DNA of 64,000 nt from Streptomyces sp. GESEQ-4. Its GTDB lineage: Bacteria > Actinomycetota > Actinomycetes > Streptomycetales > Streptomycetaceae. Positions 25,201 through 34,454 of the stretch are shown here, piece by piece (positions within the stretch are counted from its first letter, which is position 1; every line of letters begins with the position of its first letter). Both the position numbers and the translations under genes were made by a program. The notes beneath the pieces are model-generated. The model did no database searches. It had not been told where the DNA came from and saw only the letters and a list, made by a program, of their open reading frames with translations. Location: assembly GCF_017948455.1 (NCBI RefSeq), contig NZ_JAFFSU010000002.1:558001-622000 (forward strand). Direction: 5' to 3'.

Positions 25201-26820
25201 TCAGCGGGGTGAGCGTTGCCGGCTGCTCCGGGGTGCGGGGACGCGGCGGGCGCCGGAGGCTCCGGTCGCGGTGGTGCCAGTGGTGGTACCGGTCGGCGTC
25301 GACCGGCGGCCCGATCGGCGGGGGGTCTTGCCGGAGGCGGCACCGGTCGAGGCGGTGTCCGTGGCTCGGCGGTCCGGGGTCCGGCCGCCGGTCGTGCCGG
25401 GGGCAGCGCCTTTCGCCGCTCCGGCCGCGCCGTTGCCGTTTCCGCGGCGGCGGTTGGAGCGCTTGCCGGGCTCGGTGCCGGGCTTGCGGTTCGGGCGGGA
25501 GGCCGTCGGCGCCTCCTGCTGGGGGACCGGGAGGGTGACGGCGATGCCGGACGGCTCACGGGCGCCGGTGATGGTGGACAGGTGGGGGTCACTGGACGTT
25601 ATGCGGGCGGTACGGGCGCGGATGCCCGCGTCCGACAACAGGCGGGTGACGTCGCGCTTCTGGTCGGGCAGGACCAGGGTGACCACGCTGCCGGAGCCGC
25701 CTGCGCGGGCCGTGCGGCCGCCGCGGTGGAGGTAGTCCTTGTGGTCGGTGGGGGGATCGACGTTCACGACGAGGTCGAGGTCGTCGATGTGGATGCCCCG
25801 GGCCGCGACGTTCGTCGCGACCAGAGCGGTGACCTGGCCGTTCTTGAACTGATCCAGGGTGCGGTTGCGTTGCGGCTGGGACCGGCCGCCGTGCAGGGCC
25901 GCCGCGCGGACACCGACGGCCAGAAGCCGCTTGGCGAGCCGGTCGGCGGACCGCTTGGTGTCGAGGAAGAGGAGGACCCGGCCGGCACGGGCGGCGATGC
26001 GCGTGGTGACCGCCTTCTTGTCGGTCTCGTCCAGGAGGTGGAGAACGTGGTGCTCCATCGTGGTCACCGCTCCCGCGGACGGGTCCACGGAGTGCACCAC
26101 GGGATCGGTCAGGAACCGCTGCACCAGGCGGTCGATGTTGCGGTCCAGGGTGGCCGAGAAGAGCAGTCGCTGCCCGTCGGGCCGTACCTGCTGGATCAGC
26201 TTGGTGATCTGCGGCAGGAAGCCCATGTCGGTCATCTGGTCGGCTTCGTCGAGCACCGTGATGCCGACGCTGCCGAGCACACACTCCCCGCGTTCCACCA
26301 GGTCGTTGAGGCGGCCGGGGGTCGCCACGAGGACCTCGGCGCCGCGCCGGAGCGTACCGGCCTGCTTGGTGATCGACAGTCCGCCGACCACGGTGGCCAG
26401 CCGGAGATTCACCGCGGTCGCGTACGGAGTCAGCGCCTCCGTCACCTGCTGGGCGAGCTCGCGGGTCGGCACCAGCACGAGGGCGAGAGGCGCCTTGGGC
26501 TCCGCGCGCTGCCCGGCCGTACGGGCCAGGAGCGCGAGCCCGAACGCCAGGGTCTTGCCGGAGCCGGTGCGTCCACGGCCCAGCAGATCGCGGCCGGCGA
26601 GCGAGTTGGGCAGGGTGGCGGCCTGAATGGGGAAGGGGGTCGTCACACCCTGCGCGGTAAGGGTCTTCAGCAGCCCCGCGGGCATGTCCAGACCGGCGAA
26701 GTCCTCGACGGCGGGAAGTGCGGGAGTGGTGTTTTCCGGCAGCCGGAATTCCCTGGGCGACGCCGCGGGCTGCGGGGGTGTAGACGAGCGCCGGTTCGGC
26801 TTATTGGGCCTGCGGGACAT
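25201..26820 (-). CDS. DEAD-box RNA helicase
   Basis: 539 residues from ATG 26820. Two RecA-like domains (about 40-250 and 260-410) are followed by a long basic, disordered tail rich in Arg, Gly, Pro and Thr (about 440-539). Motifs are complete: Q motif before GVTTPFPIQAATLP, GRTGSGKT (I), PTRELAQQ (Ia), ATPGRL (Ib), VLDEADQM (II, DEAD), FSATL (III), HGGRSQPQRNRTLDQF, and HRGGRTARAG (VI). It unwinds RNA, probably in cold adaptation, since it sits right behind a cold-shock protein gene on the same strand. A perfect hairpin separates them, so they may be partly independent. The basic tail likely binds RNA. Confidence 0.95.
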   Translation of the reverse strand: MSRRPNKPNRRSSTPPQPAASPREFRLPENTTPALPAVEDFAGLDMPAGLLKTLTAQGVTTPFPIQAATLPNSLAGRDLLGRGRTGSGKTLAFGLALLARTAGQRAEPKAPLALVLVPTRELAQQVTEALTPYATAVNLRLATVVGGLSITKQAGTLRRGAEVLVATPGRLNDLVERGECVLGSVGITVLDEADQMTDMGFLPQITKLIQQVRPDGQRLLFSATLDRNIDRLVQRFLTDPVVHSVDPSAGAVTTMEHHVLHLLDETDKKAVTTRIAARAGRVLLFLDTKRSADRLAKRLLAVGVRAAALHGGRSQPQRNRTLDQFKNGQVTALVATNVAARGIHIDDLDLVVNVDPPTDHKDYLHRGGRTARAGGSGSVVTLVLPDQKRDVTRLLSDAGIRARTARITSSDPHLSTITGAREPSGIAVTLPVPQQEAPTASRPNRKPGTEPGKRSNRRRGNGNGAAGAAKGAAPGTTGGRTPDRRATDTASTGAASGKTPRRSGRRSTPTGTTTGTTATGASGARRVPAPRSSRQRSPR

Positions 26821-26861
26821 TGCGGTTGCCTGCCTTCCTGGAAAACACACTGGAAACAGCA

Positions 26862-26902
26862 CTCACCGGGGTCCGCACCGTGACGGTGCGGACCCCGGTG
26901 AG
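26862..26902 (-). terminator. Perfect 19-bp hairpin between cold-shock and helicase genes
   Basis: CTCACCGGGGTCCGCACCG and CGGTGCGGACCCCGGTGAG are exact inverted copies around TGA. It lies 18 bases after the cold-shock stop and ahead of the helicase start. It can end the short cold-shock transcript or let part of it read through into the helicase. Confidence 0.9.
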
Positions 26903-26920
26903 CCGATACGCGTGCGGCGA

Positions 26921-27124
26921 TCAGGCGGGGACGATGTTCTCCGCCTGCGGGCCCTTCTGGCCCTGCGTGACGTCGAAGGAGACCCGCTGGCCCTCCTGCA
27001 GCTCACGGAAGCCCTGGGTCGCGATGTTCGAGTAGTGGGCGAACACGTCCGGGCCGCCGCCGTCCTGCTGAATGAAGCCGAAACCCTTTTCGGCGTTGAA
27101 CCACTTCACAGTTCCCTGTGCCAT
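26921..27124 (-). CDS. Cold-shock domain protein
   Basis: 67 residues, the standard length of CspA-type OB-fold proteins. Both RNA-binding motifs are present: KGFGFIQQD (RNP1) and DVFAHYS (RNP2). It starts [14 protein letters not shown]. It binds single-stranded RNA and DNA and acts as an RNA chaperone in the cytoplasm. A strong ribosome site (AGAAGGAGAAAG) precedes ATG 27124. The helicase gene downstream fits a shared role in RNA unfolding. Confidence 0.97.
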   Translation of the reverse strand: MAQGTVKWFNAEKGFGFIQQDGGGPDVFAHYSNIATQGFRELQEGQRVSFDVTQGQKGPQAENIVPA

Positions 27125-27180
27125 GACTTTCTCCTTCTGTAGGCAGAGGCCCCATCCGGAGATGCCGGGAAAACAACTAA

Positions 27181-27242
27181 TGCGCCTGAAGGAGAAACAT
27201 TCCCGTCAGGCGCACATAGGTTCATGGGTACCACAACTGCAA
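27181..27242 (-). promoter_or_regulatory. Cold-shock gene promoter with overlapping dyad
   Basis: On the minus strand TTGCAG (27242-27237) and CTATGT (27219-27214) are spaced 17 bases apart, a good sigma-70-type promoter. TGCGCCTGA and TCAGGCGCA (27181-27189 and 27206-27214) form a perfect 9-base dyad across the expected transcription start. The leader also contains a possible 7-codon frame beginning at 27200 with ATGTTTCTC. Role of the dyad (operator or RNA hairpin) cannot be decided by eye. Confidence 0.5.
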
Positions 27243-27377
27243 CGCGGAAACCGTAGCACAACCCGGCGGCCGTGCCACTTGGCGCGATCCGGAGATCATG
27301 TACCGGACAGGCCCTAGGATGGCTGGCTGCCGCGCTCGTACGCGTGCAGAGTTGCGTTCACCGCAGGGAGAATGCCG

Positions 27378-28283
27378 ATGGGCAGTAAAGAGGCCGCACG
27401 TACCCCGTCCGACAGTGCGGTGGGGGGCGGCGGGTCGGCCGGCCCCCTGGTGCCGCGGCTGGTGCTGGGCGCACGGCTGCGCGGGCTGCGGGAGGGGCGG
27501 CACATCTCGCGTGAGGCCGCGGGACATGTCATCCGCGCCTCCCGGTCCAAGATCAGCCGGCTGGAGGGTGGGCGCCACGGGTTCAAGCCGCGGGACGTGG
27601 CCGATCTGCTCACCCTCTACGGCGTCACCGACGAGGCCGAACGCGCCACTTTGCTGGCGCTGGCCGAAGAGTCCAACACCCCCGCCTGGTGGCAGCACTA
27701 CAGCGACGTGGTGCCCTCCTGGATGCAGACCTACCTCGGGGCCGAACAGTCGGCGAGCGTCATCCGCTGCTTCGAGGTCCAGCGCGTTCCCGCCCTGCTG
27801 CAGACCCCCGACTACGCGCGTGCCGCCGTCCGGCTCGCCCACCCGGGCGCCGGTACGGAGGAGATCGACCGGCGAGTCGGACTACGCATGACCCGCCAGC
27901 GGATCCTGCACCGCCGTCCCGGGGCTCAGTTCTGGGCCGTGATCGACGAGGCGGCGCTGCGTCGCCCGGTGGGCGGCATCGGCACGATGCGCGCCCAGCT
28001 CAGGCATCTCATCGAGATCTGCGGACTCCCGCAGGTCACGGTCCAGATCATGCCGTTCCACGCCGGCGGCCACGCCGCGGAAGGCGGTCCGGTCACCATC
28101 CTGCGGCTGCCCGGCGGCCGGCTGCCCGACGTGGTCTGCCTCGAGCAGCTCACCACCGCGCTCTACCCCGACAGGCCCGCCGACATCGAGTGCTACTGGG
28201 ATGTCATGAACCGCCTGGTGGTAGAGGCCGAATCACCGGACGAGACTCCGACGACCCTCCATCGCATCCTCCAGGAAACCTGA
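27378..28283 (+). CDS. XRE-type regulator with DUF5753
   Basis: 301 residues. The helix-turn-helix spans about residues 25-85 (GARLRGLREGRHISREAAG, SRSKISRLEGGRH). The rest is DUF5753, with its typical RYEVQRVPALLQTPDYARA-like segment (CFEVQRVPALLQTPDYAR) and FWAVIDEAALRRPVGG. ATG 27378 is chosen over 27372 because AGGGAG is properly spaced only for the former. This family includes the WhiJ-type proteins of Streptomyces development. No DUF397 partner sits beside it, so it may pair with one elsewhere. It converges on a DUF574 methyltransferase. Confidence 0.9.
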   Translation: MGSKEAARTPSDSAVGGGGSAGPLVPRLVLGARLRGLREGRHISREAAGHVIRASRSKISRLEGGRHGFKPRDVADLLTLYGVTDEAERATLLALAEESNTPAWWQHYSDVVPSWMQTYLGAEQSASVIRCFEVQRVPALLQTPDYARAAVRLAHPGAGTEEIDRRVGLRMTRQRILHRRPGAQFWAVIDEAALRRPVGGIGTMRAQLRHLIEICGLPQVTVQIMPFHAGGHAAEGGPVTILRLPGGRLPDVVCLEQLTTALYPDRPADIECYWDVMNRLVVEAESPDETPTTLHRILQET

Positions 28284-28308
28284 TCCACGGACCGGCAGCC
28301 GGCAGGTG

Positions 28309-29124
28309 TCAGCGCTTGAGGGCGACACCGCCGTACTGGTGCACCTCCGCGGGCAGGCCCAGGGCCGCGGCGTCGGGGCGCCAGCGCGAGCATGACGCGA
28401 CGCCCGGCTCGAGCAGTTCCAGCCCGTCGAAGTAGCGCTGGATCTGCTCGGGGCTGCGAAGGATGTAGGGGATCGAGCCACCCTCGTTGTACTGCTGGAT
28501 GGCCTGGACATACGACTCACTGGTGCTGGTGCTGTCGTAGTGCACGAGGTAGCTGCCGGCTGGCAGCGCGTCCACCAGCTGCCGCACGATCGAGCGTGCC
28601 TCGTCGAAGTCCTCGATGTGGCCCAGGATGCCCATCAGCATCAGAGCGATGGGCTGGTCGAAGTCCAGTGTCTTCCCGGCCTCCCGCACGATGGTGCCCG
28701 GCTCGCGCAGGTCGGCGTCGACATAGTTGGTGACCCCTTCCGGGGTGCTGGTGAGCAGCGCGCGGGCGTGTGCCAGCACCAACGGGTCGTTGTCGACGTA
28801 GACGATCTTGCAATCGGGAGCGACCCGCTGGGCGATCTCGTGGGTGTTGTCGACGTTGGGCAGCCCGGTGCCTATGTCCAGGAACTGCCGGATGCCCTCC
28901 TCGGCGGCCAGGTGGCGCACGGCGCGGGCGAGGAAGTACCGGGCGGCGCGGGCGCCGGTCTCGATGCCGGGGAAGATCTCGCGGAAGGCGTCACCGGCCA
29001 CCCGGTCGACTTCGTAGTTGTCCTTCCCGCCCAGCCAGTAGTTCCAGATCCGGGCCGACTGCGGCACGGTGGTGTCGATCTTGGAGAGCGTCTCCTGCTC
29101 GGAGTTCGCTGCCTCATCAGTCAT
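28309..29124 (-). CDS. SAM-dependent methyltransferase, DUF574 type
   Basis: 271 residues from ATG 29124 (GGAG upstream). SAM motif I reads FLDIGTGLPN, followed by VYVDNDPLVLAHARAL and DADLREPGTI. The opening SARIWNYWLGGKDNYEVDR is the signature of the actinobacterial DUF574 family. Acceptor unknown. A paralogue with the same layout lies at 44516-45322, again next to an XRE-DUF5753 gene, so the pairing may be functional. Confidence 0.9.
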   Translation of the reverse strand: MTDEAANSEQETLSKIDTTVPQSARIWNYWLGGKDNYEVDRVAGDAFREIFPGIETGARAARYFLARAVRHLAAEEGIRQFLDIGTGLPNVDNTHEIAQRVAPDCKIVYVDNDPLVLAHARALLTSTPEGVTNYVDADLREPGTIVREAGKTLDFDQPIALMLMGILGHIEDFDEARSIVRQLVDALPAGSYLVHYDSTSTSESYVQAIQQYNEGGSIPYILRSPEQIQRYFDGLELLEPGVASCSRWRPDAAALGLPAEVHQYGGVALKR

Positions 29125-29547
29125 GGACGCTCCTGTGCGCACGTAGGGACAACCACGAAACCGTCGAACATCAGTCGTGGCTGCCCACGCTATTCCTCGG
29201 GCCTCGTCCCCCGTGCGCCCCCACCCCCAACCTGCCCGTGTTTTAACGCCTGTTGGCTGGATTTCGTCCCCTCACCGGCGGACGGTACGGGGCCGCGCCG
29301 ACCGGAAGTACGCGCGGCTCGGAGACACGGGCCGTGCGCCCGCCGCGGCAGAAGCGGAGGACGCACCGATCGTGATGAAGAGCAGGAGATACACGAACTG
29401 GGTCATCGCCGGGTCGTTCACGGCGATGGTGGCGCTGATCAGTGCGGAAAGGATGTGCGGCCGGAGCCGGCGGCGCCGGTCCGTGCCCCGGATCGTCCGG
29501 CCAGGGTCCCGGGACCCCTCCCGGACGGGACACCGCATCGTGATGGC
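29125..29547. other. Intergenic space before the lipoprotein gene
   Basis: About 420 bases. Short frames on both strands include a minus-strand one with a hydrophobic stretch (MTQFVYLLLFITIG), but none has a supported ribosome site or a family match. Promoters for the methyltransferase and the lipoprotein should lie here; none stands out. Confidence 0.5.
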
Positions 29548-30036
29548 ATGCCTAAGGTCATGCGTGTCGTAGCCGCCGTCATGGGGCTGGTGGTGCCCGT
29601 CGTCGCCGGCTGCTCCTCCGAACCGGGTTCACCGAAGGAGGAGTTGATCCGGAGCGCCGACGAGACCTGCCGTGAGATCACCGAGCGGTTCACCGGCGAC
29701 CTGGCGTACGGCGCGGGCGTCGGCGTTGGCGACGTACCGAAGTTGCGTGAACGGGTCGCCCTGCTGAAGGACTTGCGCGCGCAGGTCCGCAAGATGCCGA
29801 AGCCGGAGACCGGCCAGAAGGACCTGGACGCCTGGCTGGGCAAGCTCGGCCTCTACATCGGCGACCTCGAGGACCTGAGTGGCCAGTTGGAGAACTACCG
29901 GCCCGGACAGGACTTGCTGATCGCGATGCAGATGTCCATCAACAAGGCGGCGGCGAAGGAGATCGCGTCGCCTGCGAAGCGCTTCGGGTTCGAGGACTGC
30001 GCGGCCACCAAGAAGTGGGAGTACATCGCTTCCTGA
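29548..30036 (+). CDS. Lipoprotein of unknown function
   Basis: 162 residues with a lipoprotein signal peptide: hydrophobic VVAAVMGLVVPVVAGC ending in the lipobox Cys. The mature part is helical and charged (EELIRSADETCREITERF, RVALLKDLRAQVRKMP), with two further Cys that could pair. ATG 29548 is used; a second in-frame ATG at 29560 is an equally possible start and gives the same mature protein. It precedes a membrane protein and a Ser/Thr kinase on the same strand, so a sensor or accessory role at the cell surface is possible. Confidence 0.7.
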   Translation: MPKVMRVVAAVMGLVVPVVAGCSSEPGSPKEELIRSADETCREITERFTGDLAYGAGVGVGDVPKLRERVALLKDLRAQVRKMPKPETGQKDLDAWLGKLGLYIGDLEDLSGQLENYRPGQDLLIAMQMSINKAAAKEIASPAKRFGFEDCAATKKWEYIAS

Positions 30037-30095
30037 CGCGTCAGCGCAGGGATGGGGCCACTCCAGGCCACCTCACGGAACGGGAGGAGATCAGC

Positions 30096-31529
30096 ATGGA
30101 TGAACCGACCTACCTCGTGCGGGAACCCGAGCCGTACGGAGCCAGGGCGCGCGATCCGCTGGCCGTCGCGATCGGCAACGCCTCGCTGCTCGGCGTCGGC
30201 TATCTGATGCTGCGGCGGTGGGGCTTCGCCGTGTTCTCCGTCGCCGGCACCGTCGTGGTCGTCTCGTTGGTCGCGTCGACCGCCCGGACGTCGTACGAGA
30301 TCGTGGCGCTGGTGTGGTGGGTGGCCGTCACCGTCCACGGCTGGTTCCTGGCGCGCAAAAGCGCCGGCCAGGGCGGTTCGGTGCGCGGTCAGCGGCTGGT
30401 TGCGCTCGCGGTGACGCTGCCGGTGCTGCTGGCGGCGGGACTGCTGCGGTACGACGCGTCGAGGATCGGCGACAGTGTCACCGAGGCTCGCGAGAGCGGT
30501 GACTGCGCAGAGGTGTCGGCCGCCCAGGACAGGGTGTGGTTCGGGCACCGGATTGCCGACGCCCCGCTGTCCGCCCGTGGCGACGAGGTCGTTGAGGACT
30601 GCCGTCGGCTGGACACGGCCCGGGCGCAGCTCGCCTCCTCGCTGACCGGTGACACCGACGCACTGGAGCGGGGCTTCAAGACGCTCGCCTCCGTCCTCGC
30701 CGAACCCGGTAACGAGAAGACGGTCGAGGCGACCCTCAACGGCTTCCTGCGCGCCCTGCCCGCAGAGGACCCCTGCGACACCGTCACCCTCACCTACTGG
30801 CTCCGCGACCGCGAGAGCAGCAACGACATACTCGACCGGTCCGCCGAGACGGCCCGGCGGACCGCGCCCGCCGCGCTCGTCGAATGCGGCGACGATCTGA
30901 TGGGCACCGAGGACTGGAGGCAGGCCCGCGCGCAGTACGAGCGGCTGCTGGACGAGTACCCGGACGACGGGCTCGCGAGCAGGGCCCGGAAGGGAGCCAG
31001 GAAGGCCACGCTGAGCATCGAGCTGGACAACGTCCGCAGTCTCCTCGCGGGAGGCGACGACTCACAGCCCGAGTACTGCTCCAACCCGGCGAAGTACAGC
31101 GGCGCCAAGCCCCTGAGCAAGGGCGCCAACCGCGCCCTCTACTACGGTCACGACGAGTACAGCGAGGACTACGCGGCGAAACTTCCCGGCTCCTGGAAAG
31201 CCAAGGACCCCACCGACGCCGTCCTGGTGGTCTGTATGGGCGAGGAGACCTTCGGCAGTTCCGTTGAGACCTGCCCGTACCAGGCCCGGTCCTCCGGGAA
31301 GACCACCTATGTGACCTTCTACAAGATCGCGCTCCCGGTGAAGGTCTACGAGCTGCGCACCGGCAAGCTCGTCGCCAACCGCAAGATCCAGATCAGCGGC
31401 AGCAGTTGTCCCGCGGTCATCACGTACTACACCAGCGGGGATACCGACCCGGGCCCGTCGTCGGCCAGGTACGTCAGCGAGTCGACGTCCGATGTGCGGG
31501 CCGCGTTCCGCTCCTTGATCAATAGGTGA
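30096..31529 (+). CDS. Membrane protein with large soluble C-terminal part
   Basis: 477 residues behind a strong GGGAGGAG site. Three or four hydrophobic segments lie in the first 120 residues (YLMLRRWGFAVFSVAGTVVVV, IVALVWWVAVTVHGW, LVALAVTLPVLLAAGLL). A helical repeat-like domain follows (about 130-340) and then a C-terminal domain with several cysteines (PEYCSNPAKY, VVCMGEETFG, ETCPYQARS) that suggests an exposed, disulfide-bearing face. Not recognised by family. It begins 60 bases after the lipoprotein gene and ends 135 bases before a kinase gene, so the three may act in one signalling unit. Confidence 0.72.
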   Translation: MDEPTYLVREPEPYGARARDPLAVAIGNASLLGVGYLMLRRWGFAVFSVAGTVVVVSLVASTARTSYEIVALVWWVAVTVHGWFLARKSAGQGGSVRGQRLVALAVTLPVLLAAGLLRYDASRIGDSVTEARESGDCAEVSAAQDRVWFGHRIADAPLSARGDEVVEDCRRLDTARAQLASSLTGDTDALERGFKTLASVLAEPGNEKTVEATLNGFLRALPAEDPCDTVTLTYWLRDRESSNDILDRSAETARRTAPAALVECGDDLMGTEDWRQARAQYERLLDEYPDDGLASRARKGARKATLSIELDNVRSLLAGGDDSQPEYCSNPAKYSGAKPLSKGANRALYYGHDEYSEDYAAKLPGSWKAKDPTDAVLVVCMGEETFGSSVETCPYQARSSGKTTYVTFYKIALPVKVYELRTGKLVANRKIQISGSSCPAVITYYTSGDTDPGPSSARYVSESTSDVRAAFRSLINR

Positions 31530-31664
31530 GGGGCGCACAGGACCTGACGCTCCGTCATCGGCCGTGGTTCGTGCCGTATTTCGGGAGGGCTCCCGGGCGG
31601 ACGGGGTGAGCATGGCGGGGCGCTCTGTGAGGTGGCGCGCGCACGGCCGAGGGGAGAGACGCTG

Positions 31665-33467
31665 GTGGCAGGGGAGCGGGAGCAGGTCATCGCCGGGCGG
31701 TACCGGCTGCGGCAGCGGCTAGGTTCCGGCGGTGGCGGAAGCGTGTGGCTGGCCGAGGACCAGGAACTGCGGGTGCAGGTCGCGGTCAAGGAGATCGACG
31801 TACCGCAGACCGCGGAGGCCGGCCTCGGCGACCCCGCCGGCAGGGGCCGCAAGGAGGCCCTGAAGGCGGCGCAGTTGCGCGAGCACCCGAACGTGATCAC
31901 GGTGTACGACGTCGTGGAGGCCGACGACCGGCCGTGGATCGTGATGGAGTACCTGCCGGGGACGCGCGACCTGAGCGCCGTACTGACGGAGCGCTCCCCG
32001 CTGCCGAGCGACGAGGTGGCCCGGATCGGAGCCGCCGCGCTCGACGCGCTCTCCGCCGGACATCGGCTCGGCATCATCCACCGTGATGTGAAGCCCTCCA
32101 ACATCCTTTTGGCGCCGGACCATTCGGGCGTCGCCGACCGCCGGGTCCTGCTCACGGACTACGGCATCTCGCTGCGGCTGCGCGAGACCCGGATCACCCA
32201 GAGCGGCATGGTCGTGGGCACGCCGGGCTATGTGGCGCCGGAGCGGCTGTCCGGCGGTGAGGCGACCGCCGCGTCCGACCTGTTCTCGCTCGGCGTCACG
32301 CTCTACGCCGCCGTCGAGGGCACCGCCCCGTTCGAGCGGGACACCCTCGACGCCACCCTTCTCGCCGCGCTGAACTCGGAACCCTCCGTGCCGCAGCGGG
32401 CCAGCGATCCGCTCAGCCGCGTGATCATGGGCCTGCTGGCGAAGGACCCGGCGGACCGTATGCCGGTCGCGGAAGCGGCCGAACTGCTCGCCGAAGCCGA
32501 AGCGGCAGCGACGGGGACGGGGACGGGGACGGGGAGCGTGCCGCCGCCCGAGCCGTCCGCGAGCGAGACTCAGGAGCCCCGCACCCCTGCCTCCCGCAAG
32601 CCGGCGGGGCGCACCACCGTGGTGCTGGCGCTCGCCGCCGTGCTGGTCGGCGCCGGAGGGTTCGCGCTCGGCGCCACCACGTTCCGCGACACCGGGGACC
32701 CCGTGAAGAAGCCCGACGTCGAGGCGAAGGTCGCCGCGACTCCCTCCCCGTCGGTCACCCGTGGCGCATACCCGTACGGCAAGCAGGTGCGGCTGCGCGA
32801 GGAGCTCACGCCGGGCCGGTGCGTGGACGCCGACTGGAAGAAGGGCGAGGAATACCGGGGACGGCCCGGCCTCAAGCTCGTCGACTGCTACGACGACGAC
32901 CCCGAGGGACAGGTCATCACCACGGTCGCGGCGGACAGCACCGAGGACGTACGGGGCGAGTGCACCCGGCGCACCGCGGAGCTGCGCGGCACCATGGCCG
33001 ATCCGGTGCTGTACGTCCTCACGCCCGAGAGCGGGCAGAGCGAGCCGCCTGCCGCGGCCTGTCTGCTCTTCCTCAAGAACGCCACGATCGGCGGCCCGCT
33101 CGGCCACTTCCGCAAGTTCGGCGACCAGGTGTACGTCACCCAGCTGGGCCCGGGGGACTGCATCAACTCCAAGGAGGACGACGACGGTTCGGTCACCGAC
33201 ACCCTGGTGAACTGCGACGAGCCGCACCATGAGCAGGTCGTCGGCTGGACCTGGGCCTCGGGCGACGGCTCGGCGGACAGCGTCGACAAGGGAGACCTGT
33301 GCCAGGAGAAGTACGGCGTCAACTGGGCGCGCGGGGAGGGACACGAGATGTGGGGCTGGTACTCGACGGACGAGGAGTGGGAGGCCGGGTTCCGCCATGT
33401 GCTGTGCACTGTCGCGCGGGAGGACGGCAAGAAACTCCCCGGCGGAGCGGTGAAACCGGCGTACTGA
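31665..33467 (+). CDS. Membrane Ser/Thr protein kinase (PASTA-less, DYG type)
   Basis: 600 residues from GTG 31665, the start favoured by GGGGAGAG. The kinase domain (about 10-275) has the G-loop GSGGGGSV, Lys41 in VAVKEID, HRDVKPSN at about 138, and VAPERL. The DFG motif is replaced by DYG (LLTDYGIS), a change tolerated in some active kinases. A linker with repeated GGGGAC units (Thr-Gly) and one transmembrane helix (about 314-337) precede an outer domain with about ten Cys. It likely senses an external signal and phosphorylates partners such as the downstream FHA protein. Confidence 0.9.
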   Translation: MAGEREQVIAGRYRLRQRLGSGGGGSVWLAEDQELRVQVAVKEIDVPQTAEAGLGDPAGRGRKEALKAAQLREHPNVITVYDVVEADDRPWIVMEYLPGTRDLSAVLTERSPLPSDEVARIGAAALDALSAGHRLGIIHRDVKPSNILLAPDHSGVADRRVLLTDYGISLRLRETRITQSGMVVGTPGYVAPERLSGGEATAASDLFSLGVTLYAAVEGTAPFERDTLDATLLAALNSEPSVPQRASDPLSRVIMGLLAKDPADRMPVAEAAELLAEAEAAATGTGTGTGSVPPPEPSASETQEPRTPASRKPAGRTTVVLALAAVLVGAGGFALGATTFRDTGDPVKKPDVEAKVAATPSPSVTRGAYPYGKQVRLREELTPGRCVDADWKKGEEYRGRPGLKLVDCYDDDPEGQVITTVAADSTEDVRGECTRRTAELRGTMADPVLYVLTPESGQSEPPAAACLLFLKNATIGGPLGHFRKFGDQVYVTQLGPGDCINSKEDDDGSVTDTLVNCDEPHHEQVVGWTWASGDGSADSVDKGDLCQEKYGVNWARGEGHEMWGWYSTDEEWEAGFRHVLCTVAREDGKKLPGGAVKPAY

Positions 33468-33498
33468 CCCGTGCCGTCGCCCACGCATGCGCGCTGGT

Positions 33499-33535
33499 GG
33501 ACGACGGTTCCGCTCCCTCCCCGGAACCGTCGTCC
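33499..33535 (+). terminator. 14-bp hairpin after the kinase
   Basis: GGACGACGGTTCCG and CGGAACCGTCGTCC pair exactly across a 9-base loop, 31 bases after the kinase stop. It separates the kinase from the FHA gene, which has its own promoter space. Confidence 0.88.
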
Positions 33536-33650
33536 TTGCACGCTCCCTTTATACGGGGGCAGTTTGGGGAGGGGTCCCGGAGGTGATGCCGGATCCTGTA
33601 ACAGCGCCCGTACGCGTGTCGAGAACACCCCCGATCCAAGGAGCACCGCG

Positions 33651-34439
33651 ATGACCCTCTCCGCCAGCCTCGCGCGCGGAGTCGCGCCCACCCAGCCCGG
33701 CACGCTGCATGTGCGCTCGGTCACCGGCGACCTCAGCGCCCCGCCCCGGCCGGGCCTGACGATCTCCTTCGGCCGCGGCGAGAAGCCGGACGTGGACCTG
33801 GGCGTCGGCGTGGACGACCTGCGGGTGAGCCGCCGGCACGGCGAGCTGACGTACCGCCAGGGGTACTGGTGGCTGCGCAACATCGGACAGCAGCTCGTCC
33901 GGCTGCCCCGCGGCCGGATGATGCACCTCACCACCGAGCCGATCCCGCTCGCCACCGGCTACACGCCCCTGTTCGTGAAGGGCTCCGGCTACCGCGAGCA
34001 CCTGGTCGAGCTGTATGTGGCGAGCCACGACGACCAGGGGCCGGTGTCGCGGCGCCGCGCCGAGACCGCGCGGCCGGAGACCTGGGCGCTCGACGACGAC
34101 GAACGGCTGCTTCTGGTCGTGCTCGGCCAGAGGTATCTGCTCTACGAGGAGGATCCGCGCCCCCTGACCTACGCGATGGCGGCCAAACAGCTCGCGTATC
34201 TGCGTCCGGACGCGCGCTGGAACGACCGCAAGATCGAGTACCGCGTCGAGGCCGTACGCCGCCGCCTGGACCGCACCGGCTTCAAATACCCGCTGATGCA
34301 CGACAAGGCGCAGGGCCGCCCCGCGGACAACGGCCTGCTGCACAACCTGCTCAAGGGGCTGGTCGAGTCAACCACCCTCGTCCCGCCGGACCTGGACCTG
34401 ATGGAGGACGAGGCGACCTGGCCGGACTGCCCGCACTGA
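33651..34439 (+). CDS. FHA-domain protein
   Basis: 262 residues, ATG 33651 behind AAGGAG. The FHA core reads ISFGRGEKPDVDLG, then LRVSRRHGEL and GYWWLRNIG, the GR...SRRHG pattern that binds phosphothreonine. The second half (about 150-262) is helical and basic (YAMAAKQLAYLRPDARW, KIEYRVEAVRRRLDRTGF) and could be a DNA- or protein-binding domain. FHA proteins read out Ser/Thr kinase signals. It lies between two such kinases, head-to-tail with one and converging on the other. Confidence 0.9.
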   Translation: MTLSASLARGVAPTQPGTLHVRSVTGDLSAPPRPGLTISFGRGEKPDVDLGVGVDDLRVSRRHGELTYRQGYWWLRNIGQQLVRLPRGRMMHLTTEPIPLATGYTPLFVKGSGYREHLVELYVASHDDQGPVSRRRAETARPETWALDDDERLLLVVLGQRYLLYEEDPRPLTYAMAAKQLAYLRPDARWNDRKIEYRVEAVRRRLDRTGFKYPLMHDKAQGRPADNGLLHNLLKGLVESTTLVPPDLDLMEDEATWPDCPH

Positions 34440-34454
34440 GCCCCGCCCTCCGTG

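Noticed and set aside
29272..29538. Minus-strand frame with a hydrophobic stretch
   Set aside because: One candidate membrane segment but no ribosome site, and the remainder is Arg/Pro/Ser-rich; equally open frame on the other strand.
32512..32540. Repeated GGGGAC hexamer
   Set aside because: Short simple-sequence repeat coding Thr-Gly in the kinase linker; not a distinct element.
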